A stretch of DNA of 47,218 bases from Acidimicrobiaceae bacterium (GCA_003133545.1 PKYA01000075.1:14647-61864), one strand, 5' to 3'; shown: positions 30,683 through 42,851, counted from the first letter of the stretch. Made by a program: numbers and translations. The notes: generated by a model not told the origin, from the letters alone.

Positions 30683-31948
30683 ATGTCCGAGGACAGCGGG
30701 CTTGCCACGACATCCGATCTCCCGGTGGCCTACGCCGAGGTGCGCGCCACGACGGAGCGCCTGGCCGCGCCCCTGAGCGCCGAGGACCAGACCGTGCAGT
30801 CCATGCCCGACGTCAGCCCGACCAAGTGGCATCGGGCCCATGTGACCTGGTTCTTCGAGACGTTCATCCTCGCCCCCCATGTCGCCGGCTACCGCCCGTA
30901 CGACGATGCCTACGCCTACATCTTCAACTCGTACTACGAGGCACTCGGTGACCGGCACCCGCGGTCCGAGCGGGGGCTCATCTCACGTCCCGGGATCGCC
31001 GAAGTGGCCCGCTACCGGGAGTTCGTCGACGAAGCCATGGGCTCTCTCCTGCGCGGTGCGCTCGACCCCGGCGTACCCGATCTGGTCATCCTTGGCCTCA
31101 ACCATGAGCAACAGCACCAGGAACTGCTGCTGATGGACATCAAGAATGTCCTCTCGCGCAACCCACTCCTGCCGGCGTACCTTCCCTGTGCCGGGGAAGG
31201 GTCCGCCTCGGGGCAGGCGCCACCCAAGGCCGGGTGGATCGAGCACGAGGGCGGCGTGGTGGAGATCGGCCACGACGGGCAGCGCTTCGGCTTCGACAAC
31301 GAATTCCCCCGGCACCTGGTGCACCTGGGCCCGTTCGCCCTGGCCGATCGACCCGTCACCTGCGGCGAATGGATGTCGTTCATGGAGGACGGCGGCTACA
31401 GCCGGGCCGAGTTCTGGCTCTCCGACGGCTGGTCGGTCGTCATGGGCCAAGGCTGGCAGTCCCCTCTTTACTGGTTCCGCGACAACGAAGGCGCCCCGTG
31501 GCAGCAGTTCACGCTGTCGGGCGTGCGGCCGGTCGACCCCGATGAGCCGGTTTGTCACGTGAGTTACTACGAAGCGGATGCGTACGCCCACTGGACCGGG
31601 ATGCGGCTGCCCACCGAGGCCGAGTGGGAGACGGTGGCTGCCACCGCCGCGGCGGGGAACAACTTCCTCCACGGGGGGGCACCCCACCCGCAACCGGCCA
31701 TCGACAACAACGCGCTCTACGGCGACGTGTGGGAATGGACTTCGAGCGCGTACACGCCCTATCCCGGCTTCAGGGCCGCTCCCGGCGCCGTCGGCGAGTA
31801 CAACGGCAAGTTCATGGTGAGCCAGTACGTCCTGCGCGGTGGGTGCTGTGCCACCCCGCCCGGGCACTCCCGGGCCACCTACCGGAACTTCTTCCCGCCC
31901 GGAGCCCGCTGGGCTTTCAGCGGCGTCCGGCTGGCGCAGGATCCCTGA
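30683..31948 (+). CDS. egtB: Ergothioneine biosynthesis sulfoxide synthase EgtB
   Basis: EgtB is the non-haem iron enzyme that joins hercynine to a thiol (gamma-Glu-Cys or Cys) with O2. The 421-residue protein has an N-terminal DinB-like domain with the iron-binding histidines in KWHRAHVTWFFETF (H50, H53) and HEQQHQELLLMDIK (H141, H145), and a C-terminal FGE-like (sulfatase-modifying factor) domain with RLPTEAEWE, LYGDVWEWTSSAY and TYRNFFPPGARWAFSGVRLA. ATG 30683 has GGAAGGA five bases ahead. egtD follows after 5 bp. No egtA or egtC lies here, so its thiol donor is not settled. Confidence 0.94.
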   Translation: MSEDSGLATTSDLPVAYAEVRATTERLAAPLSAEDQTVQSMPDVSPTKWHRAHVTWFFETFILAPHVAGYRPYDDAYAYIFNSYYEALGDRHPRSERGLISRPGIAEVARYREFVDEAMGSLLRGALDPGVPDLVILGLNHEQQHQELLLMDIKNVLSRNPLLPAYLPCAGEGSASGQAPPKAGWIEHEGGVVEIGHDGQRFGFDNEFPRHLVHLGPFALADRPVTCGEWMSFMEDGGYSRAEFWLSDGWSVVMGQGWQSPLYWFRDNEGAPWQQFTLSGVRPVDPDEPVCHVSYYEADAYAHWTGMRLPTEAEWETVAATAAAGNNFLHGGAPHPQPAIDNNALYGDVWEWTSSAYTPYPGFRAAPGAVGEYNGKFMVSQYVLRGGCCATPPGHSRATYRNFFPPGARWAFSGVRLAQDP

Positions 31949-31953
31949 TCGCG

Positions 31954-32925
31954 ATGAGCTACACCATCGACGTCCATCTGACGCGGGACGACGTGCGCCA
32001 GCGCATGCGCGCCGACGCCATCGATGGGCTGCAGTCCGCCTCGAAGTCCATCCCGCCCGTGTGGTTCTACGACGAGCGGGGCAGCCAGCTCTTCGAGCAG
32101 ATCACCCGGCTCCCCGAGTACTACCCCACCCGCGCGGAGCGCCACCTCTTGGAGACGTACGCCCGGACCATCGCCGAACTCTCCAAAGCCGACACCCTTG
32201 TCGAGCTCGGCGCGGGGGCGTGTGAAAAGACCCGGGTGCTCCTCAGCGCCTTGCAGGATTTCGGCACCCTGGCCACGTACATCCCCTTCGACGTCAGCGA
32301 CGAGTTCCTGCGCGATGCCGCCTCCACGCTCTCCAGCGAGTACGAATCTCTGGCGGTGCACCTGGTCATCGGTGATTTCAGCGAGCATTTGGCCGAGATC
32401 CCCACTGAAGGCCGCCGCATGGTGGCCTTCTTGGGTGGAACGATCGGCAACCTCGACCCGGCCCGGCGCGCCCGATTCCTGTTCGATCTCAACTGCACCA
32501 TGTCGAGCGACGACTCGCTCCTTCTCGGCGCCGACCTGGTGAAGGATCGCCGGCGCCTGGTCGCCGCCTACGACGACGCCGCCGGCGTCACCGCCGACTT
32601 CAACAAGAACGTGCTCCACGTGCTCAACGAACAACTGGGCGGGGACTTCGACCCCGACCAGTTCACCCACGTGGCACGGTGGAACGAGAACGAACAGTGG
32701 ATCGAGATGCGACTGCGGGCCGAGCATGCCACCGACGTGAAGCTGCAGGAGGCCGGGATCTCCGTCCAGTTCGCCGCGCACGAAGAGATGTTGACCGAGA
32801 TCAGCGCCAAGTTCACTCCGGCGCGGATCGAGGCGGAGTTGCATGACGCCGGCTTCGTGGTCGACGGCATGTGGGGCGCCGACGAAGGGGAGTTCCTCCT
32901 CACGCTGGCCCATCCCTTCTGCTGA
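31954..32925 (+). CDS. egtD: L-histidine N(alpha)-methyltransferase EgtD
   Basis: EgtD trimethylates histidine to hercynine using three SAM. The 323-residue protein contains VWFYDERGSQLFEQITRLPEYY-type N-terminal sequence (36-57), the SAM motif LVELGAGACEKT (82-93), a DVSDEFL segment, AFLGGTIGNLDP, and the His-binding region DFNKNVLHVLNEQLGG. All are characteristic of the Methyltransf_33 family. ATG 31954 follows the egtB stop by 5 bp. The stop codon is immediately followed by a 19-bp tandem repeat shared with the convergent gene end. Confidence 0.95.
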   Translation: MSYTIDVHLTRDDVRQRMRADAIDGLQSASKSIPPVWFYDERGSQLFEQITRLPEYYPTRAERHLLETYARTIAELSKADTLVELGAGACEKTRVLLSALQDFGTLATYIPFDVSDEFLRDAASTLSSEYESLAVHLVIGDFSEHLAEIPTEGRRMVAFLGGTIGNLDPARRARFLFDLNCTMSSDDSLLLGADLVKDRRRLVAAYDDAAGVTADFNKNVLHVLNEQLGGDFDPDQFTHVARWNENEQWIEMRLRAEHATDVKLQEAGISVQFAAHEEMLTEISAKFTPARIEAELHDAGFVVDGMWGADEGEFLLTLAHPFC

Positions 32926-32977
32926 TCCGGGCCCTTCTGCTTCGTCCGGGCCTTTCTGGTTAATCCGGGCCCTTGTG
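32926..32977. repeat. 19-bp tandem direct repeat at convergent gene ends
   Basis: TCCGGGCCCTTCTG (32926-32939), TCCGGGCCTTTCTG (32945-32958) and TCCGGGCCCTTGTG (32964-32977) recur at an exact 19-bp period, with 5-nt variable spacers. The array starts right after the egtD stop and its last copy encodes the C-terminus of the opposite gene. Each core contains the palindrome GGGCCC in copies 1 and 3, so folded transcripts are possible. Confidence 0.85.
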
Positions 32978-35749
32978 CGCATCGAGGCCGAACGCAGCCG
33001 CCGGTTCGGGCTCGGCACCCTCGCTCCCCGCCCCGCGCACGCGACCACCCCGGCCGCGTCGGCCCGTGATCCCGCGGTTGCCCCGGCGCCGCAGCACGGT
33101 ATCGACCAAGAGGATGATCAACAGCAGCGCCGACCCCTCGGTGAGGGCACTGGCCACGAGCCAATGCGGCGGACTGTACTTGAACGTGACGACATCGGTA
33201 CCGGCGGGAAGTCGCACCTGCTGCACCAAGCCATGTTGCGTGACCGCCACCGCACTGGAGGGCCCTCCGTCCTCGGAGATGGACGCGTGCCAGCCGCGGT
33301 CCCAACCCACGTCGCGTACCAGCACCATGCGCGTGGACGTACGCACACGGATGGACTCTGCATTCGCCGTGCTCGAGAGCACCTCAATGCGCGGCGCCGG
33401 CCCGCCGGTACCTGCTGCCGCGTGCAGGGGCGTCGGAGGCTGGGTCCGTACGAAGAGGGTGTAGTCGTCTATCGACCCCTGCTGGCGCCAGGCGCCGGGG
33501 CGCACTGAACCCGAGAGCGGACCGTCCAACTCGTAGGCCCGCCCCCCAATGAGGACGACCACCTGATGCGGCGGCAGCCGGCCCGAGACGACCTGAACGG
33601 CCAGGCCGGTGGCGTTACCGGGTGGCAATGCCCCGTTGACCTCCTGGGCGCCGGGGGCGACCGCCACGGCAGGCCCCCACCGTGTCGCCCCGGTGTCGCC
33701 CACTTTGCCGAAGCGGATCTGCCCGCCCGCCGCAGGCGAGGCGAGAAGGACGCTCGCTCGTGCCGGGGCGAGCGTCCGGCCGAAGAACCATGCGCTGGTC
33801 TCTCCGGCAACCAGGGTCGCTCGCGGAGCCGGGTAGAAGTTGTAGCCGTTGCCCTGGACATTGGCCGCGATCCCCATCGGGAGGATGGGGTCCTGACCAT
33901 GCACCTCGGACTCCTGGCGCACTCCGGCGAGCGTCGTCGGCGTGGTCTGTAGGGCCAGGAGGAAGTATTCGGGGGCCGTCACGATGTCCTGGAGATCCAG
34001 CTCTGTGAATTGGCCATTTTGGAGCTGGGGAACATTGAAATCTCCGCTCTGATGCGTCAACGTGATCGAGTTGTAGCTCCCGCTCACGATGGAGGCGTAG
34101 CCGCCCACCGAAGGGAGGCGCGCGAGCACGTTGTCGTCCGGCAGGCCCGTCGTGAAGTTGTTCAACCCGTTGGCGTACCCCTCGGGGTCGTACACGTCGA
34201 ACCGGCCGCCGGCCGGCAGGTGCGCCGCGATGTAGCTCTCCACGGTGGTGTCGCCCGCCACCACATCGTTGGACGGGGCGTAGATCAGCTGGCTGGTTCC
34301 GGCCGCCAGACCGAGGTCGATCAGCGTGAAGACGGCGGCGGCGCTCATCCAGTAGCGGTAGGGCAGGACCGAGCGGAGCCACACGATGACGCCGGCACCC
34401 GCGCTGAAGCCGAGTGCGAAAATGGTGGCCTCCCGGACCGTGTGCACCTCGCTCGGCGTGGAGGAGACCATGGCCAGCGAGATGAGGGAGCCGGGATCGA
34501 AGATGGCCCAGCCTCCGACGGCGAGGACGACCCCGAACGGGATGAAACCCACCCAGCGGTCGAACCGCACGCACGCCCCGCCCGAGTCGGTCCGGCGGTC
34601 CAACCAACCGGCGAACAGCACGCAGACGGCGACGGAGACATCGATCATGTTGCGGCTCTGCAGGCGTTGGTGCCCATAGAGCGGAATGGCATTGAATACG
34701 TGCTCGAGCGGGGTGTCGGCCCCGAGGGCGAGCAGTAGCCCGATGAGGCCGACGGCGTACCAGGTCAGGCGCTCGCGGCGCGCCAGGCGTGAGGGCCAGC
34801 GCGGGTGCCACAGCGAGACCAGGGCCACGATGGGGAGAATGCCCAGGTAGATGCCGACCTCGGGCAGGTTGTACTGCCCGAAGAAGGAGCGCTCCCCCAT
34901 CGCGCCGTAGCCACCGAAGAGATAGGGCACCACCGACAAGAGGCCATAGGGGTTCGGGAAGCCGCCGGTCGCCGCGAAGGTGTCGCCCAGCCCCGAGCGT
35001 TGGGAATTGGAGATGGCGGCGATCCCGGGCAGCCACTGGACGGCAGCCAGCGCCAGCGCCAGCGCGGCGCCCACACCGCAGCGGGTCAGCACCCTCCACC
35101 AGCGAAGACGATCGAACCCGGCCGAGATGGCGGCATAGGCGAGAACCAGCAGCGCCTCGTCGAGCATGGCCTCGGGCGCCCCACCGAAGATCACCAAGGC
35201 GAACGCCAGGCCGAGCAGTATGGACCAACGCCATCGCCCGTCGCGCACAATGTGCAGCACGGCCAGCAACATGAAAGGGATGGACGCGAATCCTTCGGTC
35301 ATGTCCACGTGATTGACCTGGTTCAACACCACGCCGGAGAAGGCGAAGGTGACGGCAGCGAGCACGCATGCCACCGTGGAGAGGGTCAGCGCGCGCAGGA
35401 ACAGGTACATCCCCACAGCGACGAGCGAGAAGAGAATGACCTCGGTGGCGATCCAGGCGGCACGGTCCGGCAGGATGACGAAGAGGCCCACCAGCGGATA
35501 AAAGGCTCCGGCATTGAAGCCGGCCAGCAGTGGGGTGCCACTGAAGATGTACTGGTTCCAGAACGGCAGCTGTCCGTGGCGCAGCATGGTGCCCACCAGG
35601 ACGTGCAGGGGGTAGTTCTGTTGCAGGTTGTCGCCGGTCATGAGGAGATGACCGCCGAGGAGGTCCGGCAGGATGAATCCGGCGGCCGGAATCCCGATCA
35701 GCACGGCATAGGGCCATAGCGGCCCGATACGGATGCGCGCCCTGCTCAT
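32960..35749 (-). CDS. Large polytopic membrane protein, GT-C/YfhO-like
   Basis: This 929-residue protein has about 12-13 membrane helices in its first 480 residues, a long extracytoplasmic region (about 490-870) with beta-rich sequence, a helix near 885-905 (LTEGSALLLIILLVDTVL), and a basic RRRGNRGITGRRGRGG tail. The architecture and the loop MTGDNLQQNYPLHVLVGTML, with an acidic residue early after helix 1, match YfhO-like and other GT-C lipid-linked glycosyltransferases; the donor would be a polyprenyl-phosphate sugar. It lies directly downstream of sqdB (100 bp), pointing to surface glycan assembly. No enzyme assay-level motif permits a substrate call. Confidence 0.8.
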   Translation of the reverse strand: MSRARIRIGPLWPYAVLIGIPAAGFILPDLLGGHLLMTGDNLQQNYPLHVLVGTMLRHGQLPFWNQYIFSGTPLLAGFNAGAFYPLVGLFVILPDRAAWIATEVILFSLVAVGMYLFLRALTLSTVACVLAAVTFAFSGVVLNQVNHVDMTEGFASIPFMLLAVLHIVRDGRWRWSILLGLAFALVIFGGAPEAMLDEALLVLAYAAISAGFDRLRWWRVLTRCGVGAALALALAAVQWLPGIAAISNSQRSGLGDTFAATGGFPNPYGLLSVVPYLFGGYGAMGERSFFGQYNLPEVGIYLGILPIVALVSLWHPRWPSRLARRERLTWYAVGLIGLLLALGADTPLEHVFNAIPLYGHQRLQSRNMIDVSVAVCVLFAGWLDRRTDSGGACVRFDRWVGFIPFGVVLAVGGWAIFDPGSLISLAMVSSTPSEVHTVREATIFALGFSAGAGVIVWLRSVLPYRYWMSAAAVFTLIDLGLAAGTSQLIYAPSNDVVAGDTTVESYIAAHLPAGGRFDVYDPEGYANGLNNFTTGLPDDNVLARLPSVGGYASIVSGSYNSITLTHQSGDFNVPQLQNGQFTELDLQDIVTAPEYFLLALQTTPTTLAGVRQESEVHGQDPILPMGIAANVQGNGYNFYPAPRATLVAGETSAWFFGRTLAPARASVLLASPAAGGQIRFGKVGDTGATRWGPAVAVAPGAQEVNGALPPGNATGLAVQVVSGRLPPHQVVVLIGGRAYELDGPLSGSVRPGAWRQQGSIDDYTLFVRTQPPTPLHAAAGTGGPAPRIEVLSSTANAESIRVRTSTRMVLVRDVGWDRGWHASISEDGGPSSAVAVTQHGLVQQVRLPAGTDVVTFKYSPPHWLVASALTEGSALLLIILLVDTVLRRRGNRGITGRRGRGGRVRGAGSEGAEPEPAAAFGLDAHKGPD

Positions 35750-35849
35750 CTGTGCCCGCTCACCTACGAACGACGCACCGTCTATTCGTCGACCGGGTCA
35801 GGGCCCGCCGGCGCGCCGGAGCCCCCCAGAGCCGCCCCTCCGTATGACC

Positions 35850-38734
<2,885 letters not shown>

Positions 38735-38749
38735 TCCCGCCATCCACTC

Positions 38750-38795
38750 TGCGGCCGGCCGCATGCACCGGGCCATCCCTTCGCGCCCGGGATGG
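38750..38795. other. Palindrome and hairpin between convergent genes
   Basis: TGCGGCCGGCCGCA (38750-38763) is a perfect 14-bp palindrome. Just after it CCATCCC (38773-38779) pairs with GGGATGG (38789-38795) round a 9-nt loop. It lies between the mannosyltransferase stop and the convergent VOC gene. No T-run; a two-way weak terminator is likely. Confidence 0.4.
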
Positions 38796-38811
38796 TACGG
38801 CGTCCGCTAAC

Positions 38812-39207
38812 TCAGAGCGCCTCGTCGTCCCAGATGGTCGCCTCCGCGGCGAACTCCTCGGGCGACTGCACCTCGACGACGCAGAACAGGAGACCGGCCG
38901 GGTCGCGCATGATCCACCAGCTCTCCATCGCCCGGACCCGGCTCGCCCCCATGTGCTCGAGTCGCTCGACTTCAGCTTCGACGTCGTCGCTCTCGATATC
39001 GAAGTGCATGCGGGCCGGCGCGCCCGGTCCGAGCCTTTGGACCAGGATCTCGAGGCCGGAGAAGAGCCCTTCGAGGCGCACGTAGTCGGGGTCGTCGTCA
39101 TCGGGAATCGAGGGGATGCCCAATGCGCCGGACCAGAATGCGATCTCGGCTCCGTAATCCTCCGCCGGGACGTCGAAGAGGGCCCCGGTGAGCCGGCTGC
39201 GATGCAT
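38812..39207 (-). CDS. VOC superfamily (glyoxalase-like) protein
   Basis: A 131-residue vicinal-oxygen-chelate fold: LTGALFDVPAEDYGAEIAFW at the N-terminus, MHFDIESDDVEAEVERLEHMGA in the middle, MRDPAGLLFCVVE at the C-terminus. The first strand has Asp in place of the common His ligand, so metal dependence is unsure. GGGGAGGGG precedes ATG 39207. It is last in a minus-strand run EthD, NTF2-like, VOC, after a 4-bp gap. Possibly a dioxygenase/isomerase accessory or a binding protein. Confidence 0.88.
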   Translation of the reverse strand: MHRSRLTGALFDVPAEDYGAEIAFWSGALGIPSIPDDDDPDYVRLEGLFSGLEILVQRLGPGAPARMHFDIESDDVEAEVERLEHMGASRVRAMESWWIMRDPAGLLFCVVEVQSPEEFAAEATIWDDEAL

Positions 39208-39211
39208 CCGC

Positions 39212-39712
39212 CTACCCCTCCCCCGTTGGCTGCGCCGCCGGCGCCGGCGCCGGGGCCGGGGCGCCCTGCGCCCGAGAGGCCGCCAGCCAACCCGTCACCA
39301 CCGGCGCGAAATTGGCGGGGTTGTAGGCGTCCTCCTCGTAGGAGAACTGCATGGATCCGGCGTAGTGCAGCACAGTGATGTTGTGCGCCTGGTGCACCGA
39401 GCCGTCGCCCGGATCACGGAACCGATTCTCTATGCGGCAGATCCACCAGCCGCGCTCCTCATCGCATACGCACCACGTGTGGGGAAACGAGGTCATCGCA
39501 CTGTTCGGCCACTGGGCCATGGTGGCCGAGATCCACGCAAGGATCTCATCGCGCCCATGGAACTGGCCGAACATGTGCTCCACGTAGAGGGCGTCCTCGG
39601 TGAACAGATCGGCCCAGGCACGCCACTCCCCGGAAGCGGCGCACCGGTTGGCCGTGTCGATGAAATGCTGATGGGCGCGCTCGAGCTCATCTCTGCTCCA
39701 TCGACCGGTCAT
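39212..39712 (-). CDS. NTF2-like (SnoaL-type) protein
   Basis: The 166-residue product starts at ATG 39712, overlapping the EthD stop by 4 bp (ATGA); an ATG at 39727 would add five residues and overlap more. The fold is visible as AHQHFIDTANRCAASGEWRAWADLFTEDALYVEH, FHGRDEILAWISATM and CRIENRFRDPGDGS. The C-terminus is an Ala/Pro repeat tail. SnoaL-like proteins of this size act on polyketide or aromatic intermediates. Context with EthD and SDR genes suggests a degradative or tailoring pathway. Confidence 0.85.
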   Translation of the reverse strand: MTGRWSRDELERAHQHFIDTANRCAASGEWRAWADLFTEDALYVEHMFGQFHGRDEILAWISATMAQWPNSAMTSFPHTWCVCDEERGWWICRIENRFRDPGDGSVHQAHNITVLHYAGSMQFSYEEDAYNPANFAPVVTGWLAASRAQGAPAPAPAPAAQPTGEG

Positions 39713-40431
39713 GACTTGAGTATCCATTCGCTCATCGTCACGCTGCGCATCGTGTCCAAGTCGATGAACGCGGCGATCTCTTCGATCATCTGTGTGACAT
39801 GCGCGGTCATCTGATCGGGGTCGCCGTCGGCGCAGTAAAAGAGCATCGGGTCAGTCACGTGCTCGAGGGACGGCCAGGCCTCTTCGACGATGCCCCGGTA
39901 GGGAGGCGCACCCTCGGTGATTCCCCGGAACACCGCATTACGGACATAGCGGGTACGCGGCTGAATCGACTCGGTGATGGGCGAGATACGGGTGTGCCAG
40001 CGCGCCATCCACTCCTCGAAGGAGAGGTCGGGGTGCTGCTCGAGCAGGGCCACCGTGAGCACCCCGGGGGAGCGCTCCCCGTCGGGCCAGTCCCGAGGCG
40101 CCGACCATTCGTTGCCCCCGTAGTCGCGATAGAGCGATTCCACCACCTGATACCCGGCCAGGCGCGTCGCAGCGTCGCGCAGGACGCCTTCGAAGGCGTG
40201 ACGGTGATCGACCGCGTCCAGCCAGACCGACACCAACGCGTGCAGGGGGGTCTCGCCGGCCGGCGTCGGAACCGGTGCCGGAATGTCGCTGTGGGTGTCG
40301 CGCACGTCCATGCTGAGCGCGCGTGGCCCGAGCGCCAGCAGCTGCCCCGCCACCGGACCGAGCATGATCTCGGCTGTCGCTTCACGCGTGGTGTCGGGAT
40401 CGAGCCACACCAAGTACATCAATTTCTCCAT
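39709..40431 (-). CDS. EthD domain protein
   Basis: A 240-residue protein with two ferredoxin-like halves: the N-terminal MEKLMYLVWLDPD with HALVSVWLDAVDHRHAFEGVL, and the C-terminal half EQHPDLSFEEWMARWHTRISPI typical of EthD dimeric alpha-beta barrel proteins. These are small cofactor-free decarboxylases/oxygenases or carriers first noted in ether degradation (EthD). It starts the NTF2-like/VOC run, 32 bp after the SDR gene on the same strand. Confidence 0.86.
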   Translation of the reverse strand: MEKLMYLVWLDPDTTREATAEIMLGPVAGQLLALGPRALSMDVRDTHSDIPAPVPTPAGETPLHALVSVWLDAVDHRHAFEGVLRDAATRLAGYQVVESLYRDYGGNEWSAPRDWPDGERSPGVLTVALLEQHPDLSFEEWMARWHTRISPITESIQPRTRYVRNAVFRGITEGAPPYRGIVEEAWPSLEHVTDPMLFYCADGDPDQMTAHVTQMIEEIAAFIDLDTMRSVTMSEWILKS

Positions 40432-40463
40432 GGGCCCCGGCTCCTCCGCATCACATCAGGCCT

Positions 40464-41252
40464 TCACCAGGTAAGGCCGAGCGCTTTGCGCATCGTGGCC
40501 TCGAACTCGGCATCGCTCTGGCTCCGCCGGAGGGCGAGGACCATGGCGGCGTCCTCCCCCACCTCCACCCGCAACGGTGTGGCCGGATCCTCCAACGCGT
40601 CGGCCACCGCATGGCCGACCAGCTCTGGGCCCGGCCGCCCGGCCGGCCCGGTCAGCTTGGCATCGGTGCCGCTCCATTGCTCCCGCAGCTCTGCATAGGC
40701 CCCGGGTCCCAGGTGATCGGCGCGGCGGCGCATGCCCGGCGCGATGTAGCCGGGCTCGACAATGACGACACGGATGCCGAAGTGCCCGAGCTCATAGTGG
40801 AGCGTCTCGGAGAGCGCCTCGAGGGCGTGCTTCGACGCCGCGTACACCCCCTCGAGGGGCGTGCCGATGCGGCCCTGCACCGAACTGATGTTGACCAGCA
40901 CACCGCACCCGCGTGCGCGCCACGATGGCACGACGGCCTGTGCCAGGCGAAGGGGACCGATCGTGTTGACATCGAGAACCCGGGTGAAATCAGCGAGAGG
41001 GTAGTCCTCGAGCGGTCCCGTCCCGGTGAGGCCCGCATTGTTCACCACGGCGTCGAGCTCCCCGGCGGACGCCACGGCGTCGGCAACGGACGTCGCGCTG
41101 CGCACGTCGAGACTCAGTACCTTGGCGACCTTGAGGTCCCGCAACGCTGCGACATCGCGGGCGGTGGCCACCACCTCGTGGCCTCGCTCAGCGAGCACCT
41201 CCGCGGTGGCCCGACCGATCGATCGTCCCGCACCGGTGACCAACACGCGCAT
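40464..41252 (-). CDS. Short-chain dehydrogenase/reductase
   Basis: A classical SDR of 262 residues: cofactor motif TGAGRSIG (6-13), NNAG (71-74), and catalytic Ser124-Tyr137-Lys141 in ISSVQG and YAASKHALEAL. An Arg in ARD after strand 2 (about 31-33) suggests NADP(H). Substrate unknown. It lies 42 bp after the sulfatase gene and before EthD in a single minus-strand run, so a shared pathway is plausible. Confidence 0.93.
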   Translation of the reverse strand: MRVLVTGAGRSIGRATAEVLAERGHEVVATARDVAALRDLKVAKVLSLDVRSATSVADAVASAGELDAVVNNAGLTGTGPLEDYPLADFTRVLDVNTIGPLRLAQAVVPSWRARGCGVLVNISSVQGRIGTPLEGVYAASKHALEALSETLHYELGHFGIRVVIVEPGYIAPGMRRRADHLGPGAYAELREQWSGTDAKLTGPAGRPGPELVGHAVADALEDPATPLRVEVGEDAAMVLALRRSQSDAEFEATMRKALGLTW

Positions 41253-41294
41253 GGTCCCAGCATGCCAGCGATGCCGGCGTCGTGCTCGCGCCCG

Positions 41295-42851
41295 TCAGCG
41301 CCACGTATCGCGCGCGACGACCAACCCTCTGTCCGGAGAGAGAAAGTGTCCGCTCAAGGTGCGCTCCGACGTGCGCATGCGCCAGTGCAGGAGCTCCTGC
41401 GTGCATTCCCAGGCGGCGTCCTTCCACCCGTCGTCGGGTTGCGCGCACAGATTGTGGACCTGCTGGGAGTCCCGGTGCAGGTCGAACAAGAGCGGCGGGT
41501 ACAACTTCGAGGAGGCGGCGAACTGCACGTACTTGAAGTCCGGCCCGCGCGAGACCGCCAACGAGCAGTGGCTCATAGGAATGCCGAGCGCCCGCTCGGC
41601 CATCTGGTCGGCCGGGTTGGAGAAATCCCACTCGAAGTGCGCGGTGTCGCGCCAATGCTCGGGAGCGCCCTGGCCACGGAGGAACGGGGACAACGACCAC
41701 CCGTCCGCTTGGGCCGGAACGTCAGCACCGATGAAGTCACAGATGGTCGGAAGCAGGTCCACCGATTCGGTGACTGCGTCGACGATGGCCCCGCGACCGG
41801 CGTCGGCCGTCTGTCGCGGGTCGACCACTATCAGGGGAACGTGGTAGCTCTCGTCCCAGTAGCCCAGCTTCTCGAGCAGCCAATGGTCGCCGCCCATCTC
41901 GCCGTGGTCGCTGGTGACCACCACGAGCGTCGATTCGGTCAGGCCGCTCTGCACGAGAAAATCGAAAAGGTGGGCGAGCCCGTCGTCCACCTCTCGCTGT
42001 GCTCCGTGATAGGTGGCCCTGAGCTGGCGGCGGTCGCGATCGTCGAGAGGGGCCCGGATCTGCGGGACGGACAGGACCATCCCGGCCAGCGGGTGTACGG
42101 CCGCCTCGTCCTCGATCCGCGCGCAGCCGGTGAAGGCGCCGATCTGCTCGGCGTCGTAGAGATCGTGATAGCCGATCGGATTGCGCCGGGGCGGATGCGG
42201 CCGGATGAACGAGGCATGGACGAAAAACGGCCGGTCTCCGTTCACCTCAAGCCAGTCCGTCACCGTCTGTCGCAAGAAATTCGTCTGCGAGAGCTCGGGG
42301 GGAAACTGGGCCGGCGCCCACGTTGCCCCGTGCTCCTCCGCGCCGGGAAAGCCCGCGATCGGTTCGTAAAGGGCGTGGGGATCCGCCGGGACATCGATGC
42401 CCTGCGCCGCCAGCCAGCGACCCCACGCCGGGCTGCCCTGTTCCCAAGGGTCGCTGACCACGGCGCGGAATCCAGGCAGGACCCCCTCGTAGGTGAAGAG
42501 CCGGGGATCCCCCGGCGGCACCGTCCGGGGATCTACGGCCGTGTCGGTGTAGCCGAAAAGGACCGGGTCATAGCCCAGCTCACGGGCCAAGAGCGCGATG
42601 TTGGTAAAGCGGGCGTCGAGTGGGGTGCCGTTGAGCACGGCGCGATTGCGGTGTTGATACGTGCCCGTGTACAGGCACGCCCGCGAGGGACCGCAGGGGG
42701 CGGCGTTGGCCCAGTGGTTGGAAAAGAGCACACCGCGCGCCGCCAGCTGGTCCAACGCGGGCGTCGTGAGCACCGGATGGCCGAGAGCCGACAGGGAGTC
42801 GCCGCGCCACTGGTCGACCGTGATGAAGAGCACATTGCGATGGGGCGCCAT
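41295..42851 (-). CDS. Sulfatase / phosphonate monoester hydrolase-like protein
   Basis: A 518-residue alkaline-phosphatase-superfamily hydrolase: metal Asp in LFITVDQWRGD (9-18), formylglycine motif CGPSR (C53-R57) inside ANAAPCGPSRACLYTG, then NRAVLNGTPLDARF, and C-terminal metal ligands in VVTSDHGEMGGDHWLLEK. The NGTPLD segment recalls phosphonate monoester hydrolases and phosphodiesterases rather than simple arylsulfatases. No signal peptide is seen, so it should be cytoplasmic. Cys53 needs maturation by a formylglycine-generating enzyme, which is not encoded here (EgtB has a related domain but not that function). ATG 42851 has GTGAGG just upstream. Confidence 0.92.
   Translation of the reverse strand: MAPHRNVLFITVDQWRGDSLSALGHPVLTTPALDQLAARGVLFSNHWANAAPCGPSRACLYTGTYQHRNRAVLNGTPLDARFTNIALLARELGYDPVLFGYTDTAVDPRTVPPGDPRLFTYEGVLPGFRAVVSDPWEQGSPAWGRWLAAQGIDVPADPHALYEPIAGFPGAEEHGATWAPAQFPPELSQTNFLRQTVTDWLEVNGDRPFFVHASFIRPHPPRRNPIGYHDLYDAEQIGAFTGCARIEDEAAVHPLAGMVLSVPQIRAPLDDRDRRQLRATYHGAQREVDDGLAHLFDFLVQSGLTESTLVVVTSDHGEMGGDHWLLEKLGYWDESYHVPLIVVDPRQTADAGRGAIVDAVTESVDLLPTICDFIGADVPAQADGWSLSPFLRGQGAPEHWRDTAHFEWDFSNPADQMAERALGIPMSHCSLAVSRGPDFKYVQFAASSKLYPPLLFDLHRDSQQVHNLCAQPDDGWKDAAWECTQELLHWRMRTSERTLSGHFLSPDRGLVVARDTWR

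Noticed and set aside
30683-31948. Formylglycine-generating enzyme for the neighbouring sulfatase
   Set aside because: The protein has the FGE-like domain but also the DinB-type iron-binding histidines and is followed by egtD, so it is EgtB.
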